A DNA stretch of 64,000 nucleotides from the NCBI RefSeq assembly GCF_002858745.1, contig NZ_PJRO01000012.1, positions 62,001 through 126,000 of the forward strand, in the 5' to 3' direction. The notes under the pieces are model-generated. The model was not told the DNA's origin, did not search any database, and was given only the letters and a program-made list of their open reading frames with translations. The stretch is from Mesorhizobium loti (GTDB lineage Bacteria; Pseudomonadota; Alphaproteobacteria; Rhizobiales; Rhizobiaceae). This document shows, piece by piece, positions 61,155-64,000 of the stretch (within the stretch, counting starts at the first letter, position 1; each line of letters opens with the position of its first letter). A program made the translations under genes and the position numbers.

Positions 61155-62111
61155 ATGGATTTCAGCGGTTTCACGGGTTTCGATATCGCGATCGTCGTTC
61201 TGGTCGCGTTGGTCCTCATCCTGCTGTTCAAGGGCATCCGCACGGTGCCGCAGGGCTTCAACCACACGGTTGAGCGCTTCGGCCGTTACACCAAGACCCT
61301 GACGCCGGGGCTCAACATCATCAACCCCATCTTCGAGCGCATCGGCGCCAAGCTGAACATGATGGAGCAGGTGCTTGATGTTCCCACCCAGGAAATCATC
61401 ACCCGCGACAACGCTATCGTCGGCGTCGACGGCATTGCCTTCTACCAGGTCCTCAACGCAGCCCAGGCTGCCTATCAGGTGTCGGGGCTGGAAAATGCCA
61501 TCCTCAATCTGACCATGACCAACATCCGCACCGTGATGGGCTCGATGGATTTGGACGAATTGCTCTCCAACCGCGATGCCATCAACGAGCGCCTGCTGCG
61601 TGTGGTCGACGAAGCCGCACACCCGTGGGGTGTCAAGATCACGCGTGTCGAGATCAAGGACATCAATCCGCCAGCCAATCTGGTCGACTCGATGGCCCGG
61701 CAGATGATGGCCGAACGCGACAAGCGTGCGCAGATCCTGGCTGCCGAAGGCTTGAAGCAGTCGCAGATCCTGGAAGCCGAAGGCCGGCGTGAGGCTGCCT
61801 TCCGCGATGCCGAGGCGCGCGAACGCTCTGCTGAAGCCGAAGCACGCGCCACGCAGGTCGTGTCGGAAGCCATCGCCAAGGGCGATGTGCAAGCGATCAA
61901 CTATTTCGTAGCCCAGAAGTACACCGAGGCGCTGGCCAAGATCGGTACGGCCGGCAATTCCAAGATCGTTCTGATGCCGATGGAGGCTTCGTCGCTGATC
62001 GGCACGCTGGCTGGCATCGGTGAGATCGCCAAGGAAGTGTTCAAGGGCGACGGCTCGGGCACGCAGAGGCAGGCGGCACGCCCGCCGCTGGTGCGCCCGA
62101 ACGATAGCTGA
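61155..62111 (+). CDS. qmcA: SPFH/band-7 protein QmcA-like
   Basis: A 318-residue stomatin/prohibitin-type protein. One N-terminal membrane helix (about 8-27) is followed by an SPFH domain (about 30-190) and a charged Ala/Glu-rich coiled coil (about 190-260, AEGLKQSQILEAEGRREAAF). It probably forms membrane oligomers and works with the downstream NfeD protein in membrane-protein quality control. I chose the ATG at 61155, with GGGAGA upstream. Confidence 0.93.
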   Translation: MDFSGFTGFDIAIVVLVALVLILLFKGIRTVPQGFNHTVERFGRYTKTLTPGLNIINPIFERIGAKLNMMEQVLDVPTQEIITRDNAIVGVDGIAFYQVLNAAQAAYQVSGLENAILNLTMTNIRTVMGSMDLDELLSNRDAINERLLRVVDEAAHPWGVKITRVEIKDINPPANLVDSMARQMMAERDKRAQILAAEGLKQSQILEAEGRREAAFRDAEARERSAEAEARATQVVSEAIAKGDVQAINYFVAQKYTEALAKIGTAGNSKIVLMPMEASSLIGTLAGIGEIAKEVFKGDGSGTQRQAARPPLVRPNDS

Positions 62112-62127
62112 CCGCGGAGCCTGACCC

Positions 62128-62592
62128 ATGCTGCAGCGTCTTGTCCTCGAACTCGGCCCCTGGAACTGGATGGTTCTCGGTTTCGTGCTGCTGGTGGCGG
62201 AAATCCTCGCTCCTGGCGTCTTCCTTTTATGGATCGGCATAGCCGCGCTGCTGATTGGCGCGGCATCGCTTGTCCTTTGGGATGCCGCCTTCTGGACCTG
62301 GCAGGCGCAGGTGCTGTCTTTCCTCCTCCTGGCACTCTTGTCGGCTTATGCCGGAAAACGCTTCTTCAGCAGCGCGCGCGACGGCAGTGATCAGCCGCTG
62401 CTCAACCGGCGTGGTGAACAGATGATCGGCCGTACAGCCACACTGACCGAGCCGATCCGCGAAGGTCGTGGCCGCATTCAGCTCGGTGATACGCTGTGGC
62501 GTGTCTCCGGACCTGATCTGCCGGCGGGTGAACGTGTGCGGGTAACGGGTGCAGCGGAAACCGATCTGGAACTGACCGTCGAGAAGATCTGA
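62128..62592 (+). CDS. NfeD-family membrane protein
   Basis: A 154-residue short NfeD: three or four hydrophobic segments in the first 85 residues and a C-terminal OB-fold (about 98-152, LNRRGEQMIGRTATLTEPIR, then GDTLWRVSGPDLPAGERVRV). It starts 16 bases after the SPFH gene, the classical qmcA-nfeD arrangement. Confidence 0.92.
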   Translation: MLQRLVLELGPWNWMVLGFVLLVAEILAPGVFLLWIGIAALLIGAASLVLWDAAFWTWQAQVLSFLLLALLSAYAGKRFFSSARDGSDQPLLNRRGEQMIGRTATLTEPIREGRGRIQLGDTLWRVSGPDLPAGERVRVTGAAETDLELTVEKI

Positions 62593-62760
62593 CTACCTGC
62601 TGGCCAATCCGGCGACGTCGAGTTGGCGCAGGAGCTTTTCCCGCAGCGCTTCGAAATCGGATACGAACCAGATCGACTTGCCCTTATTGGTTTCGCGCAC
62701 GAAGTCGCGCAGAGGGCCGCTGCGTTCGAGCGCGGCAGCAATGTCGCCGACGTAATAAAT
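62593..62760 (-). pseudogene. Possible truncated coding remnant downstream of kpsF
   Basis: On the minus strand a 55-codon open frame with strong GC3 bias reads YYVGDIAAALERSGPLRDFV and then KSIWFVSDFEALREKLLRQL up to a TAG. There is no ATG, GTG or TTG at its beginning: the first codon after kpsF is ATT. It looks like the 3' end of a lost gene or a frame fused to kpsF by deletion. The family is not recognised. Confidence 0.45.
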
Positions 62761-63761
62761 TAGGCTGCACCGATGCGGAACAGATCGTGGAAGTGCACGA
62801 GACCGACCGGCATCCCATTTTCGACCACCACCAGCGCACCGATATTGTGCTTGTTGATCAAGCCGATCGCCGCCCCTGCCATCAGGCTGGGCTCGATTGT
62901 CTTCGGTGAACGGGTCATGACATCGTCAACGGTGGTCTCGGCGAGATTACGGTGCAGATTGCGGCCGAGATCGCCGTCCGTGATGATGCCGACCAGCTTA
63001 CCGGCGCCATCTGTCACGCACACGCAACCCACTTTCTTGTCCGCCAGCGTCTTCACCGCTTCCGGCATCTTGGTGCCGAGCGGAACGAGCGGGACCTGAT
63101 CACCGGTACGCATGATCTCGGAGATCAGCGTCAGATTGGCGCCGAGCTGGCCGCCCGGATGGAAAGTGCGGAAGTGATCGGGGGTAAAGCCGCGTGCCTC
63201 CAGCAGCGCAATTGCCAGCGCATCGCCCATAACCAGCTGCAGCAGCGTCGAAGTGGTTGGAGCCAATCCATGCGGGCAGGCTTCCGGTGTCTTCGGTAGC
63301 GCCAGCACCACATCGGCCGCGCGCCCCAGGGCCGACTTCTCGCCCGATGTCAGCCCGATCAGCGGGATCGAAAAGCGCCGTGAGTAGGCGATGATGCTTT
63401 TCAGCTCCGCGCTCTCGCCCGACCAGGACAACGCAATGATGGCATCATCCGGCGCGATCATGCCGAGATCGCCGTGGGTCGCCTCGGCAGCGTGCACGAA
63501 GAAGGCCGGCGTACCGGTGGAGGCGAGCGTGGCAGCGATCTTGGAACCGATATGGCCACTCTTGCCAACGCCGGTGACGATGACGCGCCCGGTGATCCGC
63601 GACAAGATATCGACAGCCTGCGCGAAAGGCTCGGCAAGGCCGTTCTCCAGCACGGCGCTGAGCGCAGCCAGGCCAGCCTGTTCGGTGGCGACCGTTCTGA
63701 GCGCCGAAGCGATGGCGGCCTGACGATCCGCCGGCTTCTTTTTCAAGCTTGCAGCATGCAT
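62760..63761 (-). CDS. kdsD: Arabinose-5-phosphate isomerase (KpsF/GutQ/KdsD family)
   Basis: Interconverts ribulose-5-phosphate and arabinose-5-phosphate, the first step to Kdo for lipopolysaccharide or capsule. The 333-residue product has an SIS domain (about 45-185; VTGVGKSGHIGSKIA) and two C-terminal CBS motifs (about 210-330). The start MHAASLKKKPADRQ is at 63761. No other Kdo genes are adjacent. Confidence 0.92.
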   Translation of the reverse strand: MHAASLKKKPADRQAAIASALRTVATEQAGLAALSAVLENGLAEPFAQAVDILSRITGRVIVTGVGKSGHIGSKIAATLASTGTPAFFVHAAEATHGDLGMIAPDDAIIALSWSGESAELKSIIAYSRRFSIPLIGLTSGEKSALGRAADVVLALPKTPEACPHGLAPTTSTLLQLVMGDALAIALLEARGFTPDHFRTFHPGGQLGANLTLISEIMRTGDQVPLVPLGTKMPEAVKTLADKKVGCVCVTDGAGKLVGIITDGDLGRNLHRNLAETTVDDVMTRSPKTIEPSLMAGAAIGLINKHNIGALVVVENGMPVGLVHFHDLFRIGAA

Positions 63762-63887
63762 GGACGAAGCGATTATCCTTTCCGGCTCCGTCTGTCCATT
63801 TCATTCGTTTGCCGGCCACAAGGCACCCGAACCTAACACTCCATTAACCATCCCAATTTACGGTTCGGTAAGCATGGCGCCAGGGGT

Positions 63888-64000
63888 GTGCGTCGCAAAC
63901 GTGTGGTAACGATGTCGCGGGCCCAGCCTGACCGAAGCAGCCAAGGAAAGACGGCCGCCAGCGCTTTGCTGCTGGCCGCAACGGCTTTGCCCTTGCTGGT
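63888..64000 (+). CDS. Start of an exported or membrane protein, cut by the window edge
   Basis: An open frame runs off the right edge. From GTG 63888 it reads RRKRVVTMSRAQPDRSSQGK followed by a hydrophobic segment ASALLLAATALPLL, a signal-peptide-like pattern. The ATG at 63912 is an alternative start. GGGG lies just before the GTG. It diverges from the kdsD-like gene. Function cannot be told. Confidence 0.45.
   Translation, partial: MRRKRVVTMSRAQPDRSSQGKTAASALLLAATALPLL

Noticed and set aside
1..64000. tRNA, rRNA, CRISPR array, insertion-sequence transposase, replication origin
   Set aside because: None was found by eye on either strand. The recurring palindromes lack spacers of constant length and are dispersed, so they are not a CRISPR array.

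Overview
The window is a chromosomal segment of an alphaproteobacterium of the order Hyphomicrobiales (Rhizobiales), most like Mesorhizobium, Aminobacter or another Phyllobacteriaceae member. Supporting signs are high GC with strong GC3 bias, the FlaF/FlbT flagellar regulators, a Brucella Omp10-type lipoprotein, a DUF982 protein, NAD-dependent homospermidine synthase, and many copies of a palindromic intergenic repeat that looks like the Rhizobium-specific intergenic mosaic element (RIME). No symbiosis genes, rRNA, tRNA, CRISPR array, transposase or plasmid replication genes were seen.

Layout. 1-11370 is the tail of a flagellar cluster: flgL, flaF, flbT, flgD, fliQ, then a two-gene interruption (MFS exporter and an opposing ClC-type channel), then flhA, fliR, a FliJ-like coiled-coil gene, a FlgJ-type rod-binding gene, a FlgN-like gene and a membrane-anchored protein. 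11641-17346 is a probable uptake and catabolic cassette under a LacI regulator: polar amino-acid-type binding protein, an unusually long permease, GH1 glycosidase and an SDR, with no ATPase gene. 17381-22126 holds a GGDEF cyclase, an ECF sigma/anti-sigma pair, a Bax inhibitor-1 protein and a DUF2076 protein. 22263-27354 is a stress and accessory block: glycoamylase-family enzyme, PAS-LuxR regulator, PRC-barrel and CsbD proteins, DUF982, a 49-residue membrane protein and an SCP2-type protein.

27571-43273 contains a GNAT, ornithine-type decarboxylase with a long leader, an amidase with a LysR gene, a DUF1007/NicO metal transport pair, a denD-like dehydrogenase, a CDF exporter, a second GNAT diverging from an aminotransferase across a large inverted repeat, a Kazal-domain protein, an SDR, a candidate trans-acting sRNA, DUF533, TrhO and a muramidase. 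43378-54507 has eda, a DUF882 peptidase, a sigma-54 activator, PepF, a pabB-pabC-YciI-DUF3445 run and homospermidine synthase. 54596-56869 is a complete galactitol-type PTS set (IIA, IIB, IIC). 57119-64000 has Omp10, a 5'-nucleotidase with a C-terminal LysM, hemH, the qmcA-nfeD pair, kpsF/kdsD and the start of a secreted protein.

Functional links across the window: the decarboxylase (putrescine) and homospermidine synthase form the two-step rhizobial polyamine route although they lie about 25 kb apart; DUF1007, NicO and CDF suggest nickel/cobalt/zinc handling; IIA, IIB and IIC form one sugar permease. The most striking non-genic features are the dispersed RIME-like repeats, one of which lies inside a coding region and supplies part of its signal peptide, and the minus-strand sRNA candidate carrying an anti-Shine-Dalgarno sequence.
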